From Gloeomargaritales cyanobacterium VI4D9 (GTDB lineage: Bacteria; Cyanobacteriota; Cyanobacteriia; Gloeomargaritales; Gloeomargaritaceae): a stretch of DNA of 64,000 nucleotides. The position numbers and the translations under genes are program-made. The notes under the pieces are model-generated. The model was given only the letters and a program-made list of their open reading frames with translations. It had not been told where the DNA came from and did no database searches. Location of the stretch: NCBI GenBank assembly GCA_927797885.1, contig OV696605.1, positions 657,157-721,156 of the forward strand, read 5' to 3'. Below are positions 9,325-18,114 of the stretch, in pieces. Position 1 is the stretch's first letter; each line of letters opens with the position of its first letter.

Positions 9325-10428
9325 ATGAATTGGTGGCACCATCCCCTGGCTCGTTGGGGGGCAATGATTCTCTTGGTACTGTATCTAGGGATGTTGGGGG
9401 CGGATTTTTTGGCTCCCTACGACCCCTACGCCAGCCAGGAAAACGGGGCACTACTCCCCCCCACCCAGATATACTGGCAACCGTGGCCGCACGTTTATCC
9501 CACCACTCAAGGTCCTTTGGATTTAGAAACCGGGGAGCGGGAATTGCGGGTGGATCGCACCCAACCTACGCCAGTGCGGTTTTTCGTGCGGGGTTATGCC
9601 TACCGTTGGTTGGAATTGACCGTGCCTGTGCCCCGCCGGACGCAACGGGGTTGGCAGGTGACGGATTGGCGGGTGTTTCCCGGTATCCCCAGCGATTGGC
9701 ATCTGTTTGGGGTGGCGGCACCGGCGCATCTCAATCTCTTGGGCACCGATGACCAGGGACGGGACCAGTTCAGCCGGTTACTGCTGGGGAGCCGGATTAG
9801 TTTGTCGGTGGGTTTAGTGGGAATTCTCATCACGTTTCCCATCGGCATTCTCCTAGGGGGGGTGGCGGGTTATGCGGGGGGGTGGGTGGATGCCCTGCTG
9901 ATGCGCCTGGTGGAGGTGTTGATGACCATTCCCAGCATTTATCTTTTGGTGGCGTTGGCGGCGGTTTTGCCCCCCGGTTTGACCAGCAGTCAACGGTTTT
10001 TGTTAATTGTATTCATTACCTCGTTTATCAATTGGGCGGGGTTGGCACGGGTGATTCGGGGGCAGGTGTTGAGTATCAAAGAGCAGGGTTTTGTCCAGGC
10101 GGCGCGGGTGTTGGGGGCGAGACCCTTGGGGATTTTGTGGCGGCACATTTTGCCCCAGACCACGACCTATGTGATCATTTCTGCTACCCTGACGGTGCCG
10201 GGATTTATTGTGGCGGAATCGGTGTTGAGTTTGATTGGATTAGGGATTGAACAGCCGGATGCGTCTTGGGGGAATATGCTCTCTCTGGCGACGAACGTAT
10301 CGATCATGTTATTACACCCCTGGTTGGTGTGGCCCCCGGCGCTGATGATTGTCCTGGCGGTATTGGGCTTTAATCTCCTGGGGGATGGTCTGCGGGATAG
10401 TCTGGACCCCCGGCAGAAAGGGCGTTGA
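9325..10428 (+). CDS. Oligopeptide-type ABC transporter permease (DppC/OppC-like)
   Basis: A 367-residue inner-membrane permease. The first helix (residues 10-28) is followed by an unusually long extracytoplasmic segment of about 110 residues, rich in proline and tryptophan. Then comes LGTDDQGRDQFSRLL, the standard OppC entry to the five-helix core. The EAA loop that docks the ATPase is visible as EQGFVQAARVLGARPLGILW. The C-terminal LSLIGLGIEQPDASWGNML is characteristic of the DppC subfamily. No partner permease, binding protein or ATPase is adjacent, so the substrate cannot be inferred from context. In cyanobacteria such subunits are often scattered around the chromosome. Confidence 0.92.
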   Translation: MNWWHHPLARWGAMILLVLYLGMLGADFLAPYDPYASQENGALLPPTQIYWQPWPHVYPTTQGPLDLETGERELRVDRTQPTPVRFFVRGYAYRWLELTVPVPRRTQRGWQVTDWRVFPGIPSDWHLFGVAAPAHLNLLGTDDQGRDQFSRLLLGSRISLSVGLVGILITFPIGILLGGVAGYAGGWVDALLMRLVEVLMTIPSIYLLVALAAVLPPGLTSSQRFLLIVFITSFINWAGLARVIRGQVLSIKEQGFVQAARVLGARPLGILWRHILPQTTTYVIISATLTVPGFIVAESVLSLIGLGIEQPDASWGNMLSLATNVSIMLLHPWLVWPPALMIVLAVLGFNLLGDGLRDSLDPRQKGR

Positions 10429-10481
10429 TCGGGGGATTGATATAGTAAAAATAGTCTTTGCATGTCCAGCCAGTTGCCACC

Positions 10482-10766
10482 GTGACTCCCCCTCTGGAAT
10501 CGGATGAATTTTTGGCTCGTTATGCGGAGGGGGAACGGGATTTTAGTGGTAGCAATTTAACCAAACTCATGCTTGTCCAAGCGCACGTGCCGGGGTTAAA
10601 TTTAACCAATGCGGATTTGACCGGAGCTATTTTTTATATGGGGAATCTCGCTGGTTCCTGTTTCCAGGGGGCTTGTTTACGGAATGGTAATTTTTACCGC
10701 GCCCAGATGTACCGGAGTGACTTTACGGAAGCGGTAGGTTTTGAAGAATCGCCGGGGGAGATTTAG
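10482..10766 (+). CDS. Small pentapeptide-repeat protein
   Basis: About 94 residues from GTG 10482; an in-frame TTG at 10458 would add eight. The centre holds A(D/N)LxX-type pentapeptides (SGSNLTKLMLVQAHV, LNLTNADLTGAIFY, ACLRNGNF), enough for roughly two turns of a right-handed beta-helix. No signal peptide is visible. The function is unknown. The C-terminus FEESPGEI and the bases after it recur at the end of the next gene (see the direct repeat at 10740 and 11511), so the original 3' end may have been altered. Confidence 0.7.
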   Translation: MTPPLESDEFLARYAEGERDFSGSNLTKLMLVQAHVPGLNLTNADLTGAIFYMGNLAGSCFQGACLRNGNFYRAQMYRSDFTEAVGFEESPGEI

Positions 10767-10772
10767 GGTGAT
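10740..10772 (+). repeat. Direct repeat, left copy
   Basis: The 19 bases TTTGAAGAATCGCCGGGGG are identical to 11511-11529, followed by a near match (agatttagggtgat against tagattagggtgat). In both places it encodes FEESPG and then a stop, at the end of two unrelated genes. Confidence 0.7.
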
Positions 10773-10799
10773 AAATTCTCTGCCTCATAATTCTCTATA

Positions 10800-10944
10800 G
10801 GGCACCTCTAAAAATAGGTCGCAGGGGCACCGCCCTTCTGGTTCTCCTGAATATAAGGGTTCCAGTGAAATAATTTTGTATCGTTGCGAATAAATAGAAG
10901 TGTCCTATAATTACCACTAAAAGTACCACTCATTAGAAGTGCCC
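10800..10944. repeat. R4-like element with shared core
   Basis: Starts GGGCACCTCTA and ends TAGAAGTGCCC. Near the left end is the shared core in reverse (GGTCGCAGGGGCACCGCCC, then GGTTCT). An internal TAGAAGTGTCCTA near 10893 suggests a partial second end, so two elements may be fused. It occupies nearly the whole spacer before the Uma2 gene. Confidence 0.55.
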
Positions 10945-10949
10945 TAGCT

Positions 10950-11537
10950 ATGATCGCCGTACCCAATAACGATAGTTATTTTTCGCCAGAGGAGTATTTT
11001 GCTTGGGAAGCACAGCAATTAGAAAAATATGAGCTAATCAATGGTCGAGTGTATGCCATGACTGGTGGCACTCAAAATCATAGTGCGATTAAATTAAATC
11101 TTGCCAGTTTAATCAGAGGATACTTGCGAGGAAAAACTTGTCGTGTTTTTAACTCTGATTTGAAGGTTAACATTCTTTACACGTCTAACTATACCTATCC
11201 TGATTTGAGCGTGACCTGCGACCCCCGAGATAGGGAGCATTCTTTGTATATCACCTATCCCTGTTTGATTGTGGAGGTCTTATCCCCAACCACCGAAGCC
11301 TACGACCGGGGTAAAAAGTTTGCGAGATACCGCCGCAATCCTAACTTAATTGATTATGTTTTAGTCAGTTCTGAAGAGATGGCAATTGATATTTATCACA
11401 AAAATGAGGCGGGGGATTGGTTGATTTTGAGCTATCGGGCGGGAGATACGGTGGAATTTAAGAGTATTAACTTAAAAGTGCCGATTGAACAAATTTACGA
11501 GGAAATCATTTTTGAAGAATCGCCGGGGGTAGATTAG
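10950..11537 (+). CDS. Uma2-family endonuclease-like protein
   Basis: A 195-residue protein of the Uma2 (DUF820) family, a PD-(D/E)XK-like fold strongly expanded in cyanobacteria. The family pattern is clear: SPEEYFAWE at the start, then YELINGRVYAMTGGT, NSDLKVNI, TYPDLSVTCDP with the acidic site, and IVEVLSPTTEAYDRGKKFARYR with the catalytic-type Glu. Nuclease activity is assumed from the fold; the real role of these proteins is not settled. The gene is AT-richer than its neighbours, is preceded by a repeat element and ends in a sequence duplicated from the gene before it, which suggests that it was inserted here. Confidence 0.9.
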   Translation: MIAVPNNDSYFSPEEYFAWEAQQLEKYELINGRVYAMTGGTQNHSAIKLNLASLIRGYLRGKTCRVFNSDLKVNILYTSNYTYPDLSVTCDPRDREHSLYITYPCLIVEVLSPTTEAYDRGKKFARYRRNPNLIDYVLVSSEEMAIDIYHKNEAGDWLILSYRAGDTVEFKSINLKVPIEQIYEEIIFEESPGVD

Positions 11538-11543
11538 GGTGAT
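11511..11543 (+). repeat. Direct repeat, right copy
   Basis: Second copy of the 10740-10772 repeat, covering the last codons and stop of the Uma2 gene. Together the two copies bracket the R4-like element and the Uma2 gene, about 770 bases apart. Confidence 0.7.
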
Positions 11544-11603
11544 GATTTTTTCATAACCAGCCATGATTTAATAGTGGCTCAGCCCCTTTGTGGTCATTGT
11601 CCC

Positions 11604-12398
11604 ATGCCGATTGCCGTTTCTGAGCAATTTCGCCGTCTGCAAGCCCAGTCCCGCTGTGCCCTGATTCCCTTTATTACCGCCGGTGACCCGGATTTACCAA
11701 CCACCGCCCAAGCCCTGGAAACCCTGGCGCACGCCGGAGCCGACATCATTGAACTGGGGGTGCCCTACTCTGACCCCTTGGCGGATGGACCGGTGATTCA
11801 AGCGGCGGCGACCCGAGCCTTGCAACGGGGAACTAACCTACCGCAGGTTTTAGAATTAGTACAAACAATATCAAAGCAAATTACTGCACCTATTGTTTTA
11901 TTTAGTTATTACAATCCGATTCTCAACCGGGGTGTAGAACCCTTCCTAAAAGACATTGCCCAGGCGGGGGTGCGGGGGTTGGTGGTGCCGGATTTGCCCC
12001 TGGAGGAAGCCCACGTTCTCGCCCAGCCTGCCCAGGATTACGGGGTCGAACTTACCCTGCTGGCGGCTCCCACCAGTCCCCCGGAGCGGTTGGCGGCAAT
12101 TGCCCAAGCATCCCAGGGGTTTGTCTATCTGGTGAGTGTGACGGGGGTGACGGGGGCACGGCAGGCGGTGTCGGAGAAAATTCCCCGCTTGTTGACCCAA
12201 CTGCATCAAGTCACGGATAAACCGATTGGGGTGGGGTTTGGGGTGTCCCAGCCGGAACAGGCGCAACAAATTCGGGATTGGGGTGCGGATGGGGTGATCG
12301 TTGGCAGTGCTTTTGTACAGCGGTTGTCTAAACAAGGTATCCCGGCAGTGCAAACCTTTTGCCAACAGTTGCGTCAAGCCTTAGATAGTAAAGATTGA
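11604..12398 (+). CDS. trpA: Tryptophan synthase alpha subunit
   Basis: A 264-residue TIM-barrel subunit that cleaves indole-3-glycerol phosphate to indole and glyceraldehyde-3-phosphate and channels indole to TrpB. I favour ATG 11604 (MPIAVSEQF) over GTG 11574, because family members begin close to the [12 protein letters not shown] strand. The catalytic Glu is in [11 protein letters not shown] and the Asp in LADGPVIQ. The phosphate-binding glycines near [11 protein letters not shown] and GVIVGSAFV are present. No other trp gene is adjacent, as is usual in cyanobacteria. The 3' end overlaps the convergent glycosyltransferase gene by 25 bases. Confidence 0.97.
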   Translation: MPIAVSEQFRRLQAQSRCALIPFITAGDPDLPTTAQALETLAHAGADIIELGVPYSDPLADGPVIQAAATRALQRGTNLPQVLELVQTISKQITAPIVLFSYYNPILNRGVEPFLKDIAQAGVRGLVVPDLPLEEAHVLAQPAQDYGVELTLLAAPTSPPERLAAIAQASQGFVYLVSVTGVTGARQAVSEKIPRLLTQLHQVTDKPIGVGFGVSQPEQAQQIRDWGADGVIVGSAFVQRLSKQGIPAVQTFCQQLRQALDSKD

Positions 12399-13474
12399 TA
12401 TAGGTTGGCTGTGCGCTCCACCATTTTGGCGACGGTAAATTCCTGCACCAGGCGGGCGTAACCAGCGGCTCCCATGCGGGCACGTTGTTCCGGGTTGGTT
12501 AATAATTGAATTACCGCTTGTGCCAGTAATTCTGGTTGTTCTGGCGGTATCAATAATCCAGTTTGTCCATCTAAAACAATTTCGGGAATGGCACTGACTC
12601 GGGTGGCGACAATCGGTAAGCGGGCAGCCATCGCTTCCAACAAAACCAGACCAAAACCCTCATGCTGGGAGGGGTGAACCAGTAGGTCAAACTGGCGCAT
12701 CCATTCCCCAGCCTGGGGTTGATAGCCCACAAATTCCACATGGGAGGTGAGATGTAATTCCTTGGTAAGAGCCATCAATGGTTCCCGCAAGGGCCCATCC
12801 CCCAAAATCACCAGTCGCACCTGCGGAACCCGTTTTAAGATGAGCGGTAATGCCTGTATGGCGGTGGCGTGGGACTTTTGGGGCACCAACCGCCCGACCA
12901 TCCCCAAAGTAAAAGAGTCAGAGGATTTGGGGGCAACGCTGGATTCCTGAGCAGGCGGGTCATAGCCGTAGGGAATCACGGTGATTTTATCCTCCGGCAC
13001 CCGCTGGTAGTGCTGGTTAAACCGCTTGATATGTTCCGAAATGGCAATCACATGGTGAAAGCAACGGGTATTCCAGGTGATCAGGGGACGCATGGGCCAC
13101 CGCTGGCGATACCGGTTATCGTTGTGCCGGGTACACAGGACTTTCACGCCGGGGAGACACCGGGCGGCTAACCCCCCATACAGGTCGGCATAGAGTAAAT
13201 GGGTATGCACAATGTCATAATTACCCTGGCGCAGGATGTGGATGAGTTTGGGAACCATTTCCGGTTGCCATTCCGACGCTACCCGCTGGTCAATCACGGG
13301 GATGCCCCGGCTGTGCAGGGCTTGGGCAAAGGGGCTGGGGGCTTCCTGGGGTTTGGTGAGGGCTAAAAAAGTTACGTCATAACCCCGCTGGCGCAACCCC
13401 GGCAGTAAGTGCAGGAGGTGGTTTTCCGCCCCGGCAATGTCACCCGCCCGTTGGATGTGCAAAATTTTGACCAT
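12374..13474 (-). CDS. GT4-type glycosyltransferase
   Basis: A 366-residue GT-B fold glycosyltransferase, started here at the ATG in [19 protein letters not shown] (13474). The upstream TTG at 13495 would add only seven residues. The N-terminal acceptor domain ends near VIPYGYDPP. The nucleotide-sugar domain shows [27 protein letters not shown] and the [20 protein letters not shown] stretch with the E-x7-E pair that marks family GT4. It probably transfers a sugar to a lipid or polysaccharide in envelope synthesis. Donor and acceptor cannot be read from sequence, and no other polysaccharide gene lies nearby. Confidence 0.9.
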   Translation of the reverse strand: MVKILHIQRAGDIAGAENHLLHLLPGLRQRGYDVTFLALTKPQEAPSPFAQALHSRGIPVIDQRVASEWQPEMVPKLIHILRQGNYDIVHTHLLYADLYGGLAARCLPGVKVLCTRHNDNRYRQRWPMRPLITWNTRCFHHVIAISEHIKRFNQHYQRVPEDKITVIPYGYDPPAQESSVAPKSSDSFTLGMVGRLVPQKSHATAIQALPLILKRVPQVRLVILGDGPLREPLMALTKELHLTSHVEFVGYQPQAGEWMRQFDLLVHPSQHEGFGLVLLEAMAARLPIVATRVSAIPEIVLDGQTGLLIPPEQPELLAQAVIQLLTNPEQRARMGAAGYARLVQEFTVAKMVERTANLYQSLLSKA

Positions 13475-13560
13475 AGGGGAGAAATCTGTTTGCAAAAGTT
13501 TACACTAGGTTACGATAGGAATAATTATTTCATTGGCTCAACGTTCGTAAACCTTTGCCT

Positions 13561-14496
13561 ATGCATCCCCTGTGGTTGGTCAGTCCATTTTTCTTTTGGG
13601 GTACAGCCATGATCGTCATGAAGGCGATCCTACCCCAGACGGCTCCCCTGTTTTTGGGGGCGTTTCGTTTGATCCCGGCGGGGCTGTTGGTGTTGGCGGC
13701 GGCGGTGGTGCTGGGGCGTTCCCAACCCCGTTCCTGGCGGGCGTGGGGCGCAATTCTCCTGTTTGCCCTGGTGGATGGCACCCTATTCCAGGGGTTTTTG
13801 GTCACTGGGTTGGCACGGACTCAGGCGGGGTTGGGTTCGGTGATGATCGATTCCCAACCGTTGGTGGTGGCGCTGTTAGCCTGGTGGCTGTACGGGGAAG
13901 TGATTGGTCTGTGGGGCTGGCTGGGATTGGCTCTGGGTTTGACGGGGATTGCCATGATTGCCCTGCCCCCCCAGGAGTGGGCGCATCTGGGGGACTATTG
14001 GGCGCAGGTGGCTGGGCATGGGGAATGGTGGATGTTGTTGGCGGCGGTGGCGATGGCGTTGGGGACGGTGATGATGCGCTGGTTGAGCCGTTGGGTTGAC
14101 CCCCTGGTGGCGACGGGCTGGCATCTGGTGTTGGGGGGCATTCCCCTGCTGGCGCTGTCCGGGCTGTGGGAAGGGGCGGCGTGGAGCCAGGTGAATGGCT
14201 GGGGCTGGCTGGGCATGGCGTACAGTGCGGTGTTGGGCAGTGCCGCTTCCTACGGGTTGTTTTTCTACCTCGCCGCCCAGGGGAATCTTACCAGTTTGAG
14301 TGCATTAACCTTTTTAACGCCGGTGTTTGCCCTCACCTTTGGGGCGTTATTTTTGGGCGAAACCCTGACCCTGTGGCAGTTGAGCGGCGTGATTTTGACC
14401 CTGATCAGCATTACGTTGATCAACCAACGGCATCGCTTGCAATCCCCAGTGGCGCAACCCGTCCCTATCCCCGTATCCGTAAAACCCAGCCCTTGA
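13561..14496 (+). CDS. EamA/DMT-family membrane transporter
   Basis: A 311-residue protein with ten predicted transmembrane helices in two EamA repeats. The first begins WLVSPFFFWGTAMIVMKAILP and the second lies near LLAAVAMALGTVMMRWLSR. The ATG at 13561 is preferred to the TTG two codons earlier. Members of the drug/metabolite transporter superfamily export amino acids, nucleobases or other metabolites; specificity is not readable. The last ~15 residues are proline-rich and cytoplasmic. It is divergent from the glycosyltransferase gene and lies 29 bases upstream of dnaX, probably in one transcript with it. Confidence 0.9.
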   Translation: MHPLWLVSPFFFWGTAMIVMKAILPQTAPLFLGAFRLIPAGLLVLAAAVVLGRSQPRSWRAWGAILLFALVDGTLFQGFLVTGLARTQAGLGSVMIDSQPLVVALLAWWLYGEVIGLWGWLGLALGLTGIAMIALPPQEWAHLGDYWAQVAGHGEWWMLLAAVAMALGTVMMRWLSRWVDPLVATGWHLVLGGIPLLALSGLWEGAAWSQVNGWGWLGMAYSAVLGSAASYGLFFYLAAQGNLTSLSALTFLTPVFALTFGALFLGETLTLWQLSGVILTLISITLINQRHRLQSPVAQPVPIPVSVKPSP

Positions 14497-14525
14497 GATA
14501 ATGGGATTACTTCCGGGCACTGGCT

Positions 14526-16505
14526 GTGTACATTCCCTTACATCACAAATATCGCCCCCAGACCTTTCAGCAATTGGTGGGTCAGGCGGTCATCGCCACC
14601 ACCCTGAGTAACGGGGTACGCACGGGACGGATTGCCCCAGCCTATATGTTCACGGGTCCCAGGGGGACGGGGAAAACCTCCTCCGCCCGGATTCTCGCCA
14701 AGGCATTGAACTGCCAAAGTACGGACAAACCCACCCCGGAGCCTTGCGGGGTCTGCGCTCTCTGCCAAGCCATTACCCAAGGGAATGCCCTGGACATCAT
14801 CGAGATTGATGCCGCCAGCCATACGGGGGTGGACAATGTGCGGGAGATGATTGAAAAAGCCCAGTTTGCCCCCGTCCAAGCCCGGTACAAAGTCTTTATC
14901 ATTGACGAATGCCATATGCTCTCCGGGGCGGCGTTTAATGCCCTGTTGAAAACCCTGGAAGAACCGCCGGAGCGGGTGGTGTTTGTCCTGGCGACGACCG
15001 ACCCCCAACGGGTGCCCGCTACGATTATTTCCCGGTGTCAGCGGTTTGATTTTCGCCGCATTGCCCAGGCGGACATGGAAGCTCATTTGCGGCAGATTGC
15101 CGAGCAGGAGGGGATTGCGATTACCCCGGCGGCGTTGACCTTGGTGGCGCAGTTGGCACAGGGGGGGATGCGGGATGCGGAAAGCCTGCTGGATCAACTG
15201 AGTTTACTGCCCCCGCCGATTCAGCCGGAACAGGTATGGCAGTTGGCGGGACGGGTGCCGGAACGGGATTTGTGGGAACTGGTGCAGGGAATTTATACCG
15301 AACCTTTGATGGCGGTGTTGCAACGGGGGCGGGCACTGCTGGAACGGGGCTGGGAACCCCTGCCACTGTACCAACAATTAGTGGGGTTTGTCCGGGATGG
15401 GTTGATCGCCCTCACTGCCCCGACGGAACGGCATTTAACGACCCTCATGCCCGATACCTGGCAGGCTTGGCAGACCTTGGGGGAACGGGTGACGGCGACG
15501 GATTTGCTCCACGCCCAGGAGTATTTGCGCCAAAGCGAACCCCAGCTTCGCCATACGACCCAGCCCCACCTGTGGTTGGAGGTGACGTTGTTGGGATGGT
15601 GGCATCTGTGGCAGGAGAAAACCGCCTCGGCAACACCTGCGCCTGCTTCAGCAATAAATTCATCTTCAATAGCTAAGGCATCACCTGCTCCGGCAAGTCA
15701 TTCATCTACCCCGGCAATCACTTCATCTACTCCGGCGATTAATTCATCTGAACCGGCAATACCTTCGCCTACTTCGGCAAATAATTCATCTCTAATCGCT
15801 AAGACTTCACCTGCTCCGGCAATCCCTTCATCACCCTTGCCAACGCCGCCGCCTACTCCGGTCGTTAAATCATCGCAACCCGCAATAACTTCCTCCAGTT
15901 CAACAATTGATTCATCTCCAGCGGCAACAACTTCGCCTAGTTCTGAGGTGAGATCACCATCTCAGGCAAACCCTTCAGTTAAACCAGCAGTAAATTCATC
16001 CCCAACGGCAACAGGGACTACTTTAGAAACCCAGGATTTAGCCACCCTTTGGGCACAGGTGGTAGCACATATCAAAAAACCGCCCGCCCGTTCCCTATTT
16101 CAAGAAGCGAGCCTGGTGAAATTAGCAAACCAACACGCTGAAATTGCCCTCAAAACCCCAGCCTTACTGCGAAATGCCGAGGGAAAAATCAAGGAGGTGC
16201 AGGCGGCTTTCCAGAAGGTGCTTGCCCAACCCATCACCATTACGCTGACGGTACCCAAGGGAAACGCTCCTCCCATAAGCGATCCGCCGGTTAGCAATAC
16301 GGTTAGTCATAGCAGTAATAATAATAGTAATAACAATGCCCATCATGTCTCAGTTCAGGCACCGGTTCCAGCCACGCCCCCAGAACGCCCGTCTTTACCT
16401 GCCATGCCCAGCGAGGACGGGGTGATGGTTGCCGCCCGCCGGTTGGCCGACTTTTTCCAGGGGGAGGTGATTGTGCCTGTTGCGGAGGAAGGCGAGGATT
16501 TCTAA
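14526..16505 (+). CDS. dnaX: DNA polymerase III subunits gamma and tau
   Basis: A 659-residue clamp-loader ATPase, starting at GTG 14526 (YIPLHHKYRPQTFQQLVGQ). Walker A GPRGTGKT is at residues 44-51, the zinc module is CGVCALC after ALNC, Walker B is VFIIDECHML and the SRC motif is SRCQRFDF. Residues about 370-495 are a low-complexity linker of Ser/Pro/Ala repeats (units such as PAINSSEPAIPSP). After this comes a conserved ~110-residue C-terminal domain (LATLWAQVVAHIKKPPARSL), probably the tau-type region that binds the polymerase or helicase. A further Ser/Asn tract (HSSNNNSNNN) follows. Some cyanobacterial dnaX genes carry inteins; none is present here. Confidence 0.97.
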   Translation: MYIPLHHKYRPQTFQQLVGQAVIATTLSNGVRTGRIAPAYMFTGPRGTGKTSSARILAKALNCQSTDKPTPEPCGVCALCQAITQGNALDIIEIDAASHTGVDNVREMIEKAQFAPVQARYKVFIIDECHMLSGAAFNALLKTLEEPPERVVFVLATTDPQRVPATIISRCQRFDFRRIAQADMEAHLRQIAEQEGIAITPAALTLVAQLAQGGMRDAESLLDQLSLLPPPIQPEQVWQLAGRVPERDLWELVQGIYTEPLMAVLQRGRALLERGWEPLPLYQQLVGFVRDGLIALTAPTERHLTTLMPDTWQAWQTLGERVTATDLLHAQEYLRQSEPQLRHTTQPHLWLEVTLLGWWHLWQEKTASATPAPASAINSSSIAKASPAPASHSSTPAITSSTPAINSSEPAIPSPTSANNSSLIAKTSPAPAIPSSPLPTPPPTPVVKSSQPAITSSSSTIDSSPAATTSPSSEVRSPSQANPSVKPAVNSSPTATGTTLETQDLATLWAQVVAHIKKPPARSLFQEASLVKLANQHAEIALKTPALLRNAEGKIKEVQAAFQKVLAQPITITLTVPKGNAPPISDPPVSNTVSHSSNNNSNNNAHHVSVQAPVPATPPERPSLPAMPSEDGVMVAARRLADFFQGEVIVPVAEEGEDF

Positions 16506-16517
16506 CCAACTCAGTGC

Positions 16518-16630
16518 GAGAGTTTCAAGTAAATAATGATGTTGTATGATGATAAACACCCAAAATCCTTTCAGGGAGAGAGGTTCGCTAGAATTACGTC
16601 CCGTGCCAGCATTAGTAAAGTGAAACTCTC
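16518..16630. repeat. R5 element, simple copy
   Basis: 113 bp with ends GAGAGTTTCAAGTAAATAATGA and TGAAACTCTC, inverted repeats. This copy lacks the R4 insertions found in the R5 copies at 49323 and 59454, so it serves as the empty reference. No clear target duplication remains. Confidence 0.75.
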
Positions 16631-16648
16631 TTATTGAGAACCAAGAAT

Positions 16649-16770
16649 GGGTACCTCTATTTATTAATTTTTGTACTTACACAGCAGAGATGGAAGCCCC
16701 ATTCTCTCGTTAGCAATTATCAATAACTCAGGGGTCATTCGCAACAGCCGTGAATTAATAGAGGTGCCCC
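16649..16770. repeat. R4 element
   Basis: 122 bp with ends GGGTACCTCTATTTATTAAT and TAATAGAGGTGCCCC. The interior carries TTTGTACTTACAC, GAAGCCCCATTCTCTC and CAATTATCAATA, all shared in order with the R4 copies at 25283, 49334, 49471 and 59548. Confidence 0.75.
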
Positions 16771-16793
16771 TATTTTTATAGGTGTCCCTCAGA

Positions 16794-18035
16794 TCAATCA
16801 TTAACTGGGGGATTAACTGCATCCCGTTTGAGTAAAAAATGGGCAACTATAATGCCAACTATGGCTAAAAAGGCCATCGGGTAAAACACATAAACGTATG
16901 TCCCAAAAAAATCACGCACCCGACCAACTACTAGGGTTCCGACTAACGCCCCAACCCCATAAGCGGTAAAAATAATGCCATAGTTTTGGGCGTATTGATC
17001 GGGGTTAAAAAAACGCAGGGTTATGGTCGGAGCCATTGCCAGCCAACCCCCAAGACAAAACCAAAACAGGCAGAAGGCAATCAGATAGGTGGTGATGTGA
17101 CCGGCGGTTGCCTTCATCATTAAAATACAGGCGATCAAGGTCAAAACGTAGGATAACATCGCAATATGGTGGGGTTTAAATCGATCCGCTAAATAGCCAA
17201 ATAAGGGGCGGCTGATGCCATTAAAGAGTGCAAATAGGGAAACACTATTTGCCGCCAATGTGGCATTAATTTCAATGATTTCTTGACCCACCGGGCTGGA
17301 AATACCAATCGCACTCAAGCCCAACATGGTGCCGATGGCATAGCATATCCACAACCCATAAAAGGAGCGACTTTGCCACAGGTTTTTGGGGTAGGAATTA
17401 GCCAAACTGACCAGGGCAGGGGCGGTCTGCGGATGCCAACCCTGGGGGGGAAATTTCATCATCAGTGCCGCCGTGATAATTACAACCATGAGGACAATCC
17501 CAAATAGCCGCAACGTCGGTCGCACCGTGTAGAGATTGATCAGTTGGTTGGCTAAGGGAGCCGTCACCAGGGGGGAAAGCCCAAATCCGACTACAGTTAA
17601 CCCCACCGCCAAGCCCTTCTGCTCCGGGAACCAACGGGAGACCACCGCCATCGGCACCCCATAGGCAATGCCAATGCCCATCCCCCCCATCACCCCATAG
17701 GTCAGCACCAGGGTGCCAATGTGGGTTGCGAAACTGGATAGGAGGTAGCCCATACCGATAATCACGCCACCAATCATGGTGACGACCCGGGGACCTAAAC
17801 GGGGAATGTAAAAACCGGCAACCGGCATCAAAGCGGCGTAAAAGACCAAGACAAGAGTGTAAGGCAGGAGGCTCTCGGTGGCATTAATTCCTAGTTCCCG
17901 CTCTAAGGGGGTTCTAAAAATACTCCAGGAATAAACACTCCCCAAACAGAGGAGAATGAGCATCCCCAAGGGAATTAAAAACCATCTGCCCTGTTGGGCG
18001 GGTCTGCCCAGAATTGTGATCGGGTTTTGGGTCAT
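16794..18035 (-). CDS. MFS transporter of the oxalate/formate antiporter (OFA) type
   Basis: A 413-residue, 12-helix major facilitator. The opening LCLGSVYSWSIFRTPLEREL and the GIAYGVPMAVVSRWFPEQKGLAVGL stretch are hallmarks of the OFA group, which exchanges or transports small carboxylates such as oxalate and formate. The second half shows NGISRPLFGYLADRF, the conserved helix 8-9 loop. Substrate identity is inferred from the group only; related proteins with other monocarboxylate substrates exist. It lies downstream of fba on the same strand, but a strong terminator separates them. Confidence 0.88.
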   Translation of the reverse strand: MTQNPITILGRPAQQGRWFLIPLGMLILLCLGSVYSWSIFRTPLERELGINATESLLPYTLVLVFYAALMPVAGFYIPRLGPRVVTMIGGVIIGMGYLLSSFATHIGTLVLTYGVMGGMGIGIAYGVPMAVVSRWFPEQKGLAVGLTVVGFGLSPLVTAPLANQLINLYTVRPTLRLFGIVLMVVIITAALMMKFPPQGWHPQTAPALVSLANSYPKNLWQSRSFYGLWICYAIGTMLGLSAIGISSPVGQEIIEINATLAANSVSLFALFNGISRPLFGYLADRFKPHHIAMLSYVLTLIACILMMKATAGHITTYLIAFCLFWFCLGGWLAMAPTITLRFFNPDQYAQNYGIIFTAYGVGALVGTLVVGRVRDFFGTYVYVFYPMAFLAIVGIIVAHFLLKRDAVNPPVND

Positions 18036-18064
18036 GTTTTGTTGCTGAATGGGCGGCTGGGCAC

Positions 18065-18091
18065 AAAAAACCCCTCTCCGGGGGAAAGGGG
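18065..18091 (-). terminator. Rho-independent terminator after fba
   Basis: On the minus strand CCCCTTTCC and GGAGAGGGG (one T-G wobble) form a 9-bp stem with a CCC loop, followed by TTTTTT. It lies 24 bases after the fba stop codon. Confidence 0.85.
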
Positions 18092-18114
18092 CGATGGATG
18101 CAAGTTAGGAAAAT

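Noticed and set aside
14526-16505. Intein in dnaX
   Set aside because: The clamp-loader motifs are contiguous and no splicing-domain motifs are visible.
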